A stretch of 9,575 nucleotides of DNA, from the NCBI GenBank assembly GCA_016781705.1, contig JADDPV010000188.1:1-9575 (forward strand), read 5' to 3'. The notes below the pieces were generated by a model that saw only the letters and a list, made by a program, of their open reading frames with translations, had not been told where the DNA came from and ran no database searches. Both the position numbers and the translations under genes were made by a program. Each line of letters opens with the position of its first letter. Within the stretch, counting starts at the first letter, position 1. The DNA is from Rubrobacter sp. (GTDB lineage: Bacteria; Actinomycetota; Rubrobacteria; Rubrobacterales; Rubrobacteraceae). This document shows, in pieces, positions 1 to 7,085 of the stretch.

Positions 1-338
1 AGGAAGGCTAGAAGCGAACGGTAATTCTCCTTGAGGGAATCCATGGCCTCGAGGTACTCCGGCGAGCGTTTGATCTGCTCCGTGATATGCGTGGGGTCGC
101 CGGGATGGAAGTTCCTCCTCCAGAACGCGTGGTCCCGCAAGGCCTCTAGGAGCAGATGCTCGAACTCGTCGGCGTTTTCGGCTTTGGTTCCGAGGAACCA
201 CGCTTCCAGCGCGCGGGTGCCTGGACCGGCAAGGTTGGGGACCTCGCCGTACGCGGAGAGGCCGCGCATCCCGTGCCTGGCCTTCGCGAAGCCCTGGTTC
301 TCAACGGCGCGCGGCGTCACGCGCGGGGTAATGGCCAT
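1..338 (-). CDS. Probable PLP-dependent amino-acid decarboxylase, N-terminal part (cut by window edge)
   Basis: This minus-strand frame stays open from an ATG at 338 to the window edge, giving 112 residues of a longer protein. A GGAGGA Shine-Dalgarno lies 8 nt before the ATG and sets the start. Residues around 45-105 contain AWFLGTKAENADEFEHLLLE, then a DHAFWRRNFHPGDP stretch and an ITEQIKRSPEYLEA stretch. From memory of the family, this resembles the N-terminal region of group II pyridoxal-dependent decarboxylases (tyrosine/glutamate decarboxylase-like). The PLP lysine would lie outside the window, so catalysis cannot be checked. The gene starts 63 nt after the M36 stop on the same strand and probably belongs to the same transcript, although a hairpin lies between them. 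Decarboxylating amino acids released by upstream peptidases would make sense but is inferred. Confidence 0.6.
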   Translation of the reverse strand, partial: MAITPRVTPRAVENQGFAKARHGMRGLSAYGEVPNLAGPGTRALEAWFLGTKAENADEFEHLLLEALRDHAFWRRNFHPGDPTHITEQIKRSPEYLEAMDSLKENYRSLLAF

Positions 339-396
339 CTTGTGGGTCCTCCAGTCCGTTCGTCGAAGAACATTGCTCTGCCGGATTCGCCCCGTC

Positions 397-421
397 CGCC
401 TTTAGGCGGAGCCTAAAGGCG
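397..421 (-). terminator. Perfect hairpin at the 3' end of the M36 gene
   Basis: Two perfect 11-nt arms (397-407 and 411-421) are separated by 3 nt. The M36 TAA stop (404-402) lies inside the left arm. No T-run follows on either strand, so this is not a classical intrinsic terminator. It could attenuate read-through into the decarboxylase gene or protect the 3' end of processed mRNA. Confidence 0.5.
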
Positions 422-2321
422 TGTCGAAGTCGGCGACGATCCCGGACAGGCTGGCGCCGTTGGACCGCGCGCCGGGACCCATGCCGAACTTGGCGAAGGC
501 CGTCCAAATACCGCTCCTGGCCGCCGCGTGCGCGTCGGGGTCCAGCTTTTCGGCGGTCAGCATGTCGTCGAGCGCGGCCAGGATGGAGTCGCGCATCTCC
601 AGGAAGCTTGGGTTCGTCGGCGACAGCTTCAAGGCGTCCACGACCAGCTGCACGCCCAGGTCCGCCCCGATGTTCCTGTTCATCTCCATGAGCGCGGCGC
701 ACCATATCTCGCCGACGTTGTGTTCCTCCCTGTAGCGCCCCGTACCCAGGTCACCGAAGTTGTCCGGGAAGTTGCTGTCGTAGGGGAACCCCCGGATCCC
801 ATCGGGACTGTCGACGACCCATGCGCCGGCCACGGTGGTCTCGTTGATGGTGCAGGCTATGTAGTCGCTCCACCCCTCGCCCATCCCGCGGCTCTGGGGA
901 GCATCAAGGGACCTTTCGTCGAGCGGCCCGCCAACCAGGCGGTTGGTCACGCCGTGCGTGAACTCGTGGTAGACCACGTCCGCGTCGAAGGCGGTGTGCC
1001 GCCCCGTGGACGTCACCAGGCCCATGTTCATGATCGGCGCCTTGCTGTCGGAGAGGGTGAGCATGTTAGCGGTCCCGTTCACCGCTCCGGGATGGGCGCG
1101 CGCGTCCACCGGGTCACCGCCGAACCCGCCCCGTCCGAAGTTGTCGCGCTGGAAGTTGCCGTCGGTCTCCCTGAAACCGAGCAGGTAGAAGTAATCGTGC
1201 ATGTAGCAGTTGAAGTAGAAGATGTTGAGGACCTTCTGTTCGTCGCCCGTCGGATCGTCCGGATCGAAGGTGAGCAAGCCGTCCTTGACCGTGCCCTTTA
1301 TCGTGGGCCCGGCGGCCCCCAGATGGGCGCGTACGCTGTTGCCGACCGCCGCGTCCGCCTCGACCCAGTCACCCGGGAAGGGAGGAGGAGTGTTCGGGAG
1401 GGGATCGCGGCTGGGAACGCCGTAGTCTTCTTGCGGCCTCGGGAAGTCCGTCATGCGGCGGTCCTCGGCGCCGTTGACGTGATACACGTTGCCCCGCGCC
1501 ACCACAAACCGCGCCTGTTGGCGGCAATACAGGATCTCGCCGCTGTTCGCGTCAACTATCGTCCGGTACTGACCTTCGTAGTTGGGCATCGTCAAGTCCA
1601 CTTCCCAACCCAACCGCACATCATCCTCGCTCAGGTAGAACCATGTCAGCTTGGCCGTGATTTGGTCCCCAAAGGGGCCGGACCCCAGCACGGTCGGCTG
1701 TCTGGCTTCGTCGGTCAGGACAGTGACGACGTTGGGCACGTACCCGGACACGTCCACGCTCGTGGGGTGCAGCGGCTCGCCGAACTGGTCGGTAGCTTCC
1801 CTCTCATCAGGTTCGGGCTCCGCCACGTGCCTGGCCGCCGCGAGCACGGCCTCTTCGACGGAGAGCCTGGGCGAGACGTCCTTCTCTTCGGAGATGGTGA
1901 CGCTGCTCCCCACGGTCTCTGTCAGCCTGTGGTCGGGCGCAAAGCGCACCGTTTGCGCCGCCTGAAAGATAGGTATGCCCTTGTACTGCTGCTGCAGGTG
2001 AACGGCCTTCGCGCCGCTGCTGGTCGTCTGCTCCTTCGGGGGCGCCGCAAACTCGGTTGGTTGGGTCTCCACCAGGCCCAAAGCCCCGCTGATGGCCTGG
2101 ACGTGGGCCAGGGCGCGGTTAATGTAGTTGCCCTCCTCCGCGGGTGCGTCCTCCGAGATGATCGCCGCGGGGTTGCCGGTGGCCGCGTCGAAATTGGTAA
2201 TGCGGATCCGATGGTCCCCTTGTAGGTTCTGCGAGACCTCGGACGCCAAGCTCTCCAGTTCGCTCTGGCGCACCTCGCTCTTGTCGGCGCTAAAGTCGCG
2301 ACGATCGATTTCCCTGCTCAT
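402..2321 (-). CDS. M36 (fungalysin-type) zinc metalloendopeptidase with FTP propeptide
   Basis: The protein has 639 residues and starts at the ATG at 2321, with a repeated AGGAGG Shine-Dalgarno about 10 nt upstream. Residues 1-100 are hydrophilic with no signal peptide. An FTP-type propeptide spans about 107-150 (QYKGIPIFQAAQTVRF), and a PepSY-like segment near 237-268 ends in VDANSGEILY. The catalytic part begins near 275. It shows the M36 signature FYFNCYMHDYFYLLGF (368-383), the zinc motif HEFTH (H452, E453, H456) and GMGEGWSDY with third ligand E482. The 30-residue spacing from H452 to E482 matches fungalysins. The chain ends soon after the catalytic domain, with no added C-terminal domain. 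It lies 67 nt after the repaired end of HAD-M28 copy 1, same strand, so probably in one operon. Known members are secreted proenzymes that cleave themselves. The missing leader here is odd: the protein may act inside the cell or leave by another route. Confidence 0.93.
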   Translation of the reverse strand: MSREIDRRDFSADKSEVRQSELESLASEVSQNLQGDHRIRITNFDAATGNPAAIISEDAPAEEGNYINRALAHVQAISGALGLVETQPTEFAAPPKEQTTSSGAKAVHLQQQYKGIPIFQAAQTVRFAPDHRLTETVGSSVTISEEKDVSPRLSVEEAVLAAARHVAEPEPDEREATDQFGEPLHPTSVDVSGYVPNVVTVLTDEARQPTVLGSGPFGDQITAKLTWFYLSEDDVRLGWEVDLTMPNYEGQYRTIVDANSGEILYCRQQARFVVARGNVYHVNGAEDRRMTDFPRPQEDYGVPSRDPLPNTPPPFPGDWVEADAAVGNSVRAHLGAAGPTIKGTVKDGLLTFDPDDPTGDEQKVLNIFYFNCYMHDYFYLLGFRETDGNFQRDNFGRGGFGGDPVDARAHPGAVNGTANMLTLSDSKAPIMNMGLVTSTGRHTAFDADVVYHEFTHGVTNRLVGGPLDERSLDAPQSRGMGEGWSDYIACTINETTVAGAWVVDSPDGIRGFPYDSNFPDNFGDLGTGRYREEHNVGEIWCAALMEMNRNIGADLGVQLVVDALKLSPTNPSFLEMRDSILAALDDMLTAEKLDPDAHAAARSGIWTAFAKFGMGPGARSNGASLSGIVADFDTPLGSA

Positions 2322-2633
2322 GGCCTGCGGTCCTCCTCCTCCTGCTCAGGGTGGTGCCTTGGGCTCCACCGGTTTTTAGCGGTCGCCCCTACGAGTTGGC
2401 TGTAGCCCACGCTGCCGCGGCGACCGCGCGGGCGATGTCCGCAGCGTACTCGGGGTCGACGAACGTGTCGGTCTTCTTGTGGTAATTCGGATTGGCCTCG
2501 CTTTGGGGCGAGTCCGGGCCAGGGCCCGCGAAGAAGTCTTCGGAGGTCGCGCAAGCAGGGTAGCCTACCAGCTGAAAGCTCGCGTGGTCGCTCCTCCCCT
2601 CCGCGGGGTCGGGGTCCTTGCTCAGGTAGATCT

Positions 2634-2643
2634 GGGGGGGGGG
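2634..2643 (+). repeat. G10 homopolymer (C10 on coding strand) in HAD-M28 copy 1
   Basis: Ten consecutive G sit where the intact paralogue codes Pro-Ile-Pro; eleven would keep copy 1 in frame as Pro-Pro-Pro. Tracts of this length are prone to slippage in replication, transcription and sequencing. Confidence 0.9.
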
Positions 2644-3446
2644 AGGTTCGGGGAGACGAGTTCGGCGAGCCTCCCGATCCTCTCGGCGAGCGTGAGCGAC
2701 CTCTGCTCTACGCCAGGAAACCTCCCGATACCGGCATGCACCTCGTAGGTGCGGGGGGACTGCCTGTTGTAGCCGATCATGTCCATCTGGTACACGGCGA
2801 CTATGGGGACGGCCAGCGCGGCCTCGTCCGCGGCGTAGGCTTTGCTGCCGACGAGACCGTGCTCCTCGGCGTTGAAGAGCACGAAGCGGATGGTCCGCCT
2901 GGGCGGCGCGACCGCGCTCAGTTTCCTGATTACGCGCGCGGCCGCCAAGACCGCGATGGTCCCGCTCAGGTCGTCGTCGGCGCCGGGGGCGTCGTCCCTC
3001 CTGGGATCGTAGCCCACCGTAGACTGCGCGGTCGAGTCCAGGTGGGCCGTGACCAGGACTATCTCCTCAAGCTCGCTCCCGGGCAGCTCCGCCTCCACGT
3101 TGTCCAGGCCGCGCCCCTCGTGGGTGAAGCGGTGCAAACCGACCAAGAACTCGCCGCCGCCTATCTTCTCGAGATCCGCCACCAGGGTCGCCACCGCCCG
3201 GGCGTTGTCCTCGTGCTGGACATGCCTGCTCCTGATGTTCTCCCCGAAACGCTTGAGATCGGCGGCGATGGATTCGGCGGTGATGCCGCCGAGGAACGCC
3301 TCGATCTCCTCCTGACTCAACGAGGGTTCGACAGGGGGGGAGGGGAGCAGGCCCGTCGCCTGGCCCGGCCCAAGCGGTTCGAGCAGGGCCATGCCGGGCA
3401 TCAGCTTGAGGTTGTGGCCGTGCATCGCATCCTCGAAGTGGTACTC

Positions 3447-3755
3447 CTCGACCGAGCGCCCCGCGGGCAGGGCGACGTAGAGGCCCCCCTCCGAGGACGC
3501 CAACACCCACCGGGACTCCTCGTCCGCGCCGAAGAAGCTGCCCGATCCCCCTTCCGGCGCCAGGAAGCCGGTGCGGGTTTGCCTGTCGTCGCGCAGGAGA
3601 TACGCCGCGGTGGCCAGCGGGAGGTCCTCGCCCCCGAGCCGCAGCACCTCGAACCCCAGGTCGTCGAGTTGCGAAGCGGCGCCGGAGGTCGCGATCGCGT
3701 ACACCGTGGTGCCGTCCTCGCCGGTGACGTGTATCGGGACCACGGGCAACCCCCC
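3447..3755. repeat. 309-bp segment identical to 8350-8658 (paralogue of copy 2)
   Basis: By direct comparison these 309 bases match 8350-8658 without a difference that I can find. Flanking parts of the two paralogues differ every few bases. The segment encodes residues of about 170-272 of copy 1, the middle region between the HAD-like and M28 domains. The orientation is direct. Confidence 0.85.
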
Positions 3756-4345
3756 GATGGCCTCGCGCCACCCCTCGCTGCCACGGTACTCCGCCGGCAC
3801 GGACACCCGGACGTACCGCAGGCGGCCGCCGTTCAGCACCTCCCGGGCCAGGCGCGGGTGCGGCGCCGCGCGGAGGCCGGCCTCCAGCGCCCGGCCGCGC
3901 TCGTCGCGGTCCTCGCCGACGTACACGCACCGCTCGGGTGCCGCGGAATGGCCGGCTTGCTCGGCGGCCCGCGCGAAGGTAGCGGGCGAGCCCTTGTCGC
4001 CGAAGACGAGCAGGTCCGGCTCGAAAAACCCGGAGAGGCCGGCCTCCCCGAGCATACCCCGGACGTTCCCTTCCGTTCCCTGGCCCGCGTCCGACAAGAT
4101 CCCGAGCCGGACGCCGCCCTCGCGCAGCCGTTCGAGCACGGCCGAGACCTGCGGGTAGGGGTCCATCCGCTCGATTTGATGGGGCTGCTGGGGGGAGAGG
4201 CGCACGGCGCCGAGAGTGCTCCCGATGTCGAAGAAAGCCGCGGGCAGATGCCGGGTATCCATCTTCCTCCCTTCCCGAAGTGGGTTCTTTCCGACGACGT
4301 GGGCCGACTCGCCGAGCCGCCCCTGAGCTAGCTTCACTCGCTAAA

Positions 4346-4404
4346 CTCATCGAAACAGACGGTGATGAATTTCCAATGAATCCCGAATGAATCCCGAATG
4401 AATT
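4346..4404 (-). promoter_or_regulatory. Four 11-bp TTCA direct repeats plus palindrome: PHO-box-like operator of cassette 1
   Basis: On the minus strand TTCA recurs at 4402, 4391, 4380 and 4369, exactly every 11 bp. The units are TTCATTCGGGA twice, TTCATTGGAAA and TTCATCACCGT. An imperfect inverted repeat follows, with ATTCATCA facing CGATGAGT. Streptomyces PhoP boxes are 11-nt direct repeats of about GTTCACCCGGC, and xTTCAyyCGGs fits both. The array lies about 100 nt before the HAD-M28 ATG. No -10 element could be fixed with confidence; the conserved GATGA after the last unit is a candidate. The same arrangement occurs before copy 2, which supports function. Confidence 0.75.
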
Positions 4405-4410
4405 CCCAGC

Positions 4411-4462
4411 GTTTGCAGGAGATTTTCTTGGGAAGATTTTGCGGACGGCCAAAGGGCTTGCA
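4411..4462. other. AT-richer block conserved upstream of both cassette promoters (copy 1)
   Basis: This stretch matches 9353-9405 closely, with shared GTTTGCAGGA, AAGATTTTGCG and GGCCAAAGGGCTTGC blocks and a few small differences. It marks the outer edge of the duplicated promoter unit and may hold an upstream activating element. No coding frame is evident. Confidence 0.6.
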
Positions 4463-4807
4463 CCAAGAAGAGGGGCAGGTACCTCCAATACTACAGCCGC
4501 AGTCGATCACCATAGACCGCTCCCCGTCTTCGGTAGTGGCAGCGTTTCACGACCTCCCTCGCCCTGTGCCGCCGGAGCGACCTACAGCGCCTCCTGGAGC
4601 TTCGCCGGCGGGACAAGCTGCCCCCGGTCGGCGCGACGACGCGTGGATGTTCGCCGCGACCTCGCTGCCCTGTCAGTTGGAGCCGTGGTATTTGAGAGAG
4701 CCCATCGTGCTGGGTAGGGAGCACGCGGGCTGAGGCGAGGCCGGGAACAGGTCCAGGATACAAGCGGTCATCGCTCGCGCCCACGCCAAGGGCGTCGGCG
4801 AGATCAC
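4463..4807. other. Stretch without a recognisable gene, left of the transposase remnant
   Basis: Open frames cross this region on both strands, but none has a recognisable motif, a Shine-Dalgarno-supported start or a paralogue in the window. It occupies the place where the N-terminal half of the IS481 transposase and its left end would be expected. It may be decayed IS sequence, but I could not align it to that family by eye. Confidence 0.4.
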
Positions 4808-5474
4808 ACCCGCTCCGCGCTGCACCGCTGCCTCAAACGCCACGGTGTCTCGCGGCTGCCTCGCCCCGCTCGAGAGCGCCGGGGACGATTCAAGGACTAC
4901 GAGATCGGCTACTTCCGCATAGACGTTCCCGAGGTGAGGGTCGAGCAGGGCAAGGCCCACCTCTTCGTGGCTGTGGACCGCACCTCCAAGTTCGCCTTCG
5001 CTCGCCTTTATCGCAGGGCCACCACCCTCACCTCCGTCGCGTTTCTCAAGGCGCTTTTGCGGGCCCCGTCCCTTACCGCGCGTCCACGCCATCTTGACCG
5101 ACAACGGCATCCAGTTCGCCGATACCGGTAAGCCGCGCCGTTACGGGTCCCCCCGCCCCTTCGGCCGACTCTGCCGAGCCCACGGCATCGAGCATCGTCT
5201 CACCGAGCCCTACCGCCCCTGGACCAACGGCCAGGCCGAGTGCATGATCCGCACGCTCAAGGAGGCGACCGTAAGGACCTACCAATACGAGGCTTACCGG
5301 CAGCTCGGGTACCACATAGCCGACTACCTTGCGGCCTACAACTTCGCCGAGCACCTGAAAGCGTTGAGGTGGGAGACGCCCTACGAGACCATCCGAGCTT
5401 TATGGGAGTCGAATCCGGAGTTATTCCGCGTTTCACCCGACCACTTCACCCTGGGACCCCAACAATTAAACTCG
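4808..5474 (+). pseudogene. IS481-family transposase remnant (truncated and frameshifted)
   Basis: The frame at 4808-5060 reads TRSALHRCLKRHGVSRLP, then RGRFKDYEIGYFRID and VAVDRTSKFAFARLY, which is the end of the helix-turn-helix region and the first part of the DDE catalytic core of IS481-type transposases. The reading frame is broken between about 5060 and 5085, where a VPYR piece falls in another frame. It resumes with VHAILTDNG and continues to HRLTEPYRPWTNGQAE and YLAAYNFAEHLKAL. The acidic triad is visible: D (4922-4924), D (5100-5102) and E (5238-5240). The N-terminal part before TRSAL is missing or degraded, and no stop follows the usual C-terminal region; the frame runs on to 5693 over the emfourin gene. 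The element appears dead. It is the only plus-strand gene and separates the two cassettes. Confidence 0.85.
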
Positions 5475-5506
5475 GCGATGACAGAGGGCAATGAACCTGT
5501 CATCGC
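5475..5506. repeat. Inverted repeat after the transposase, containing a promoter-like motif
   Basis: GCGATGACAG (5475-5484) faces CTGTCATCGC (5497-5506) across 12 nt. It could be the remains of an IS end. Inside it, positions 5480-5495 (GACAGAGGGCAATGAA) match the cassette 2 operator sequence GACAGAGGGCGATGAA at 15 of 16 positions. Confidence 0.6.
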
Positions 5507-5552
5507 TTATCCTGCCGTACCCCCTCAGGGTCCAATAGGACCAAACGATCGT

Positions 5553-5578
5553 GGGAGCACCACCGGAGTGGTGCCCCC
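5553..5578 (-). terminator. Hairpin downstream of the emfourin gene, possible end of cassette 2 transcript
   Basis: Arms of 11 nt (5553-5563 and 5568-5578) with one mismatch enclose a 4-nt loop, starting 19 nt after the emfourin stop. A second small inverted repeat (5529-5542) follows. The run after the hairpin on the minus strand is only ACGATCGTTT, so terminator strength is uncertain. Confidence 0.5.
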
Positions 5579-5596
5579 AGAAACATTTTCTCGTGA

Positions 5597-5902
5597 TTAC
5601 GTCAGCGGCCTTGACTCGGAGCGCCTTTTAAGGAAGTCGAGCAGCGGAGCCGCCCCGGCGGGGATGTTGCTGTCGTCGAAGGCGACATCGTAAACACCCT
5701 GGCCGGTTTCTACGCTGATCTCGTACTCTTGCAGATCACGCCAGCTGGACTCGTTTCCTCCTGTTGTGGTGCTCTGTAGGTCGCTCTGTTGCACCAAAGA
5801 ATGCAACTCCGCCGCTTCCTCCGGTGGTAAGTTGTCTGTGTCCAACTCCACGCCCCGGATCAAACCCGCGAACCCACCGGATTGTCGGAAAACCACCTTC
5901 AT
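5597..5902 (-). CDS. Emfourin-like inhibitor of M4 (protealysin-like) peptidase
   Basis: The protein has 101 residues, with ATG at 5902. It shows VVFRQSGGFAGLIRGVELD at the N-terminus (3-21), a charged LPPEEAAELHSLV helix, and a C-terminal half with YDVAFDDSNIPAGAAPLLDF. The SGGFAG core and the size fit the emfourin family. Its founding member in Serratia proteamaculans is encoded beside protealysin and is a tight inhibitor of that enzyme. No signal peptide is present, matching the leaderless M4 partner. The gene starts 104 nt after the M4 stop on the same strand; that gap has no clear promoter or ORF. The Shine-Dalgarno is weak (AAAGGCGG about 14 nt before the ATG), which may keep expression below that of the protease. 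Base composition is visibly less GC-rich than the HAD-M28 genes, like that of the M4 gene. Confidence 0.85.
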   Translation of the reverse strand: MKVVFRQSGGFAGLIRGVELDTDNLPPEEAAELHSLVQQSDLQSTTTGGNESSWRDLQEYEISVETGQGVYDVAFDDSNIPAGAAPLLDFLKRRSESRPLT

Positions 5903-6006
5903 CTGGTGCGGACGACCGCCTTTAGCCGACTACTCACTTTGTACACTTATATGTCCCAACCCTCGTCATCGAAAACCTTACCCTCAATCGAGCGTGAGCC
6001 CTGTTT

Positions 6007-7083
6007 CTAGGCGACGACTCGTACTTTTTCCACAGCGAGTCCTACTGCGGCCCATGCCTCCCCTACGGCCTGCTGTTCGCGGCTATTTATACCGTAGTCC
6101 GCGCCAGCGATCTGGTAGCTCATTCTGGCGGCGTCCTCGAAGTTACTGTAATAGGAAAGCGCTCTCAACGCCTTGTACCAGATCGCGCCTGCGCTCTCCC
6201 ACGCGTACCCACCGAGTTCGGTCGCGACAAGGTAGAAGGCGTGATTGGGGATGCCCGAGTTTATGTGCACCCCGCCGCGATCCGCGGAACCCGTGTACAG
6301 ATCCCTCATGTGTTTGGGTTGCCGGTCGGTGCCGAGTAGGGGATCATTCTCGTAAGCTTTATCCTTGGTCAGCGTTCGGATCCCCCGGACCCCCCGCTCC
6401 TTTAGTGCGGGCGCCAAGATGTCGCCACCGAGCCACCAATTGGCTCCCTCGACGGTCTGGTTATTGAACCGCTGCTTCGCCAGAACACCGAAGACGTCGG
6501 CGAAACTCTCGTTGAGCGCGCCGGACTGGTTACGATACTCCAGGCGGGATTCGTACTGGATGACACCGTGGGTGAACTCGTGGGCGGCTACGTCAATGTC
6601 CTGAGTAGTGGAGCCGAAGATGATACCCCCGTCGCAATAGAGCATTTTATCGCCGGTCCAGAAGGCGTTGTCCTCGTTTTCGCCGTAATGAACGACAGAT
6701 ATGAGGGCCATTCCGGCAGCGTCGATAGAATTCCGCTGGAACACCTCGTTGTAGAAGTCGTAGGTGATTCCCGCGTTATCGTAAGCTTCGTTGACGGCCT
6801 CGTCGGTAATCGGGTTCTGCCCCTCCTGACGAACGAGGTTATCCAAGATATTCTCGTAACGCCTTTGCGCATCGTACACGAGGCGGTGCTTGCCGCCGGT
6901 GGGTGACGGCGTTCCCGCGAACCCGGGTATGCCGGCAATGGTGACCCGACGAGAGCGGAGAGCGGCGCTTGTGGCCATGGTCCTGGCGGCCGCTTCTCTA
7001 ACCGTAGGGTCGTCAGACTGAATCATGTGGTCCAGTACGTCAGGCGGTAGGAAGCAATGGAGCGAGTCGCAATGGGCGTGCAC
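6007..7083 (-). CDS. M4 protealysin-like zinc metallopeptidase
   Basis: The protein has 358 residues and starts at a GTG (7083) with AAGGAGGT 6 nt upstream. The N-terminus has no signal peptide. Instead residues 9-20 (HCFLPPDVLDHM) match the short protealysin-type propeptide, which acts as an intramolecular inhibitor removed on maturation. The catalytic domain starts after about residue 45. It contains HEFTH (H168, E169, H172), NESFAD with third zinc ligand E192 (24 residues after H168, as in thermolysin) and DRGGVHINSGIPNHAF with D268 and H273 in the place of thermolysin D226 and H231. All catalytic residues are present, so the enzyme should be active. It follows the small ORF at 7217-7086 with overlap of its ribosome site, and precedes emfourin. 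Known protealysins are leaderless and act inside the cell or in host invasion. GC content is lower than in the neighbouring M28 gene, suggesting separate acquisition. Confidence 0.95.
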   Translation of the reverse strand: MHAHCDSLHCFLPPDVLDHMIQSDDPTVREAAARTMATSAALRSRRVTIAGIPGFAGTPSPTGGKHRLVYDAQRRYENILDNLVRQEGQNPITDEAVNEAYDNAGITYDFYNEVFQRNSIDAAGMALISVVHYGENEDNAFWTGDKMLYCDGGIIFGSTTQDIDVAAHEFTHGVIQYESRLEYRNQSGALNESFADVFGVLAKQRFNNQTVEGANWWLGGDILAPALKERGVRGIRTLTKDKAYENDPLLGTDRQPKHMRDLYTGSADRGGVHINSGIPNHAFYLVATELGGYAWESAGAIWYKALRALSYYSNFEDAARMSYQIAGADYGINSREQQAVGEAWAAVGLAVEKVRVVA

Positions 7084-7085
7084 GG

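Larger units (their letters stand above)
2389..4262 (-). pseudogene. HAD-like domain fused to M28 aminopeptidase, copy 1, frame broken in a homopolymer
   Basis: The ATG at 4262 has GGGAGG just upstream and matches copy 2 position for position; a GTG at 4337 in the same frame is less likely. Residues 1-150 look like an HAD fold: FFDIGSTLG (D12, G14, T16), GILSD (S57), K90 and VGEDRDE (116-122). Residues about 150-320 form an unassigned middle part. The M28 domain follows with AHLDST (H407, D409), PGADDD (D430), NAEE (E466, E467) and MDMIG (D494), the ligand order of Aeromonas-type aminopeptidase. The frame shifts at a run of ten G (plus strand, 2634-2643) and stops at 2622 after 546 residues. 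One extra C on the coding strand restores the frame to TAG at 2391-2389, 624 residues, and recovers the SDH motif (last zinc His codon 2586-2584) and the YHKKTDTF tail. The stopped product therefore lacks a metal ligand. It may be a true loss, slippage expression or a read error. Confidence 0.85.

Noticed and set aside
528..2225. Long plus-strand open frame opposite the M36 gene
   Set aside because: It is a high-GC shadow of M36, with no family motif or ribosome site; the minus strand has a full gluzincin signature.
2736..4331. Long plus-strand open frame opposite HAD-M28 copy 1
   Set aside because: It is rich in Arg, Gly and Pro, lacks motifs and mirrors the codon bias of the true gene. A similar shadow appears opposite copy 2.
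4263..4337. Upstream GTG start adding 25 residues to HAD-M28 copy 1
   Set aside because: The ATG at 4262 has a good ribosome site, and the paralogue is not open upstream because of a TGA two codons before its start.
5094..5693. Transposase C-terminus reading on to 5693 as one intact protein
   Set aside because: Family similarity ends near 5470; the rest overlaps the IS end, a hairpin and the antisense of emfourin, so the extension is a result of decay.
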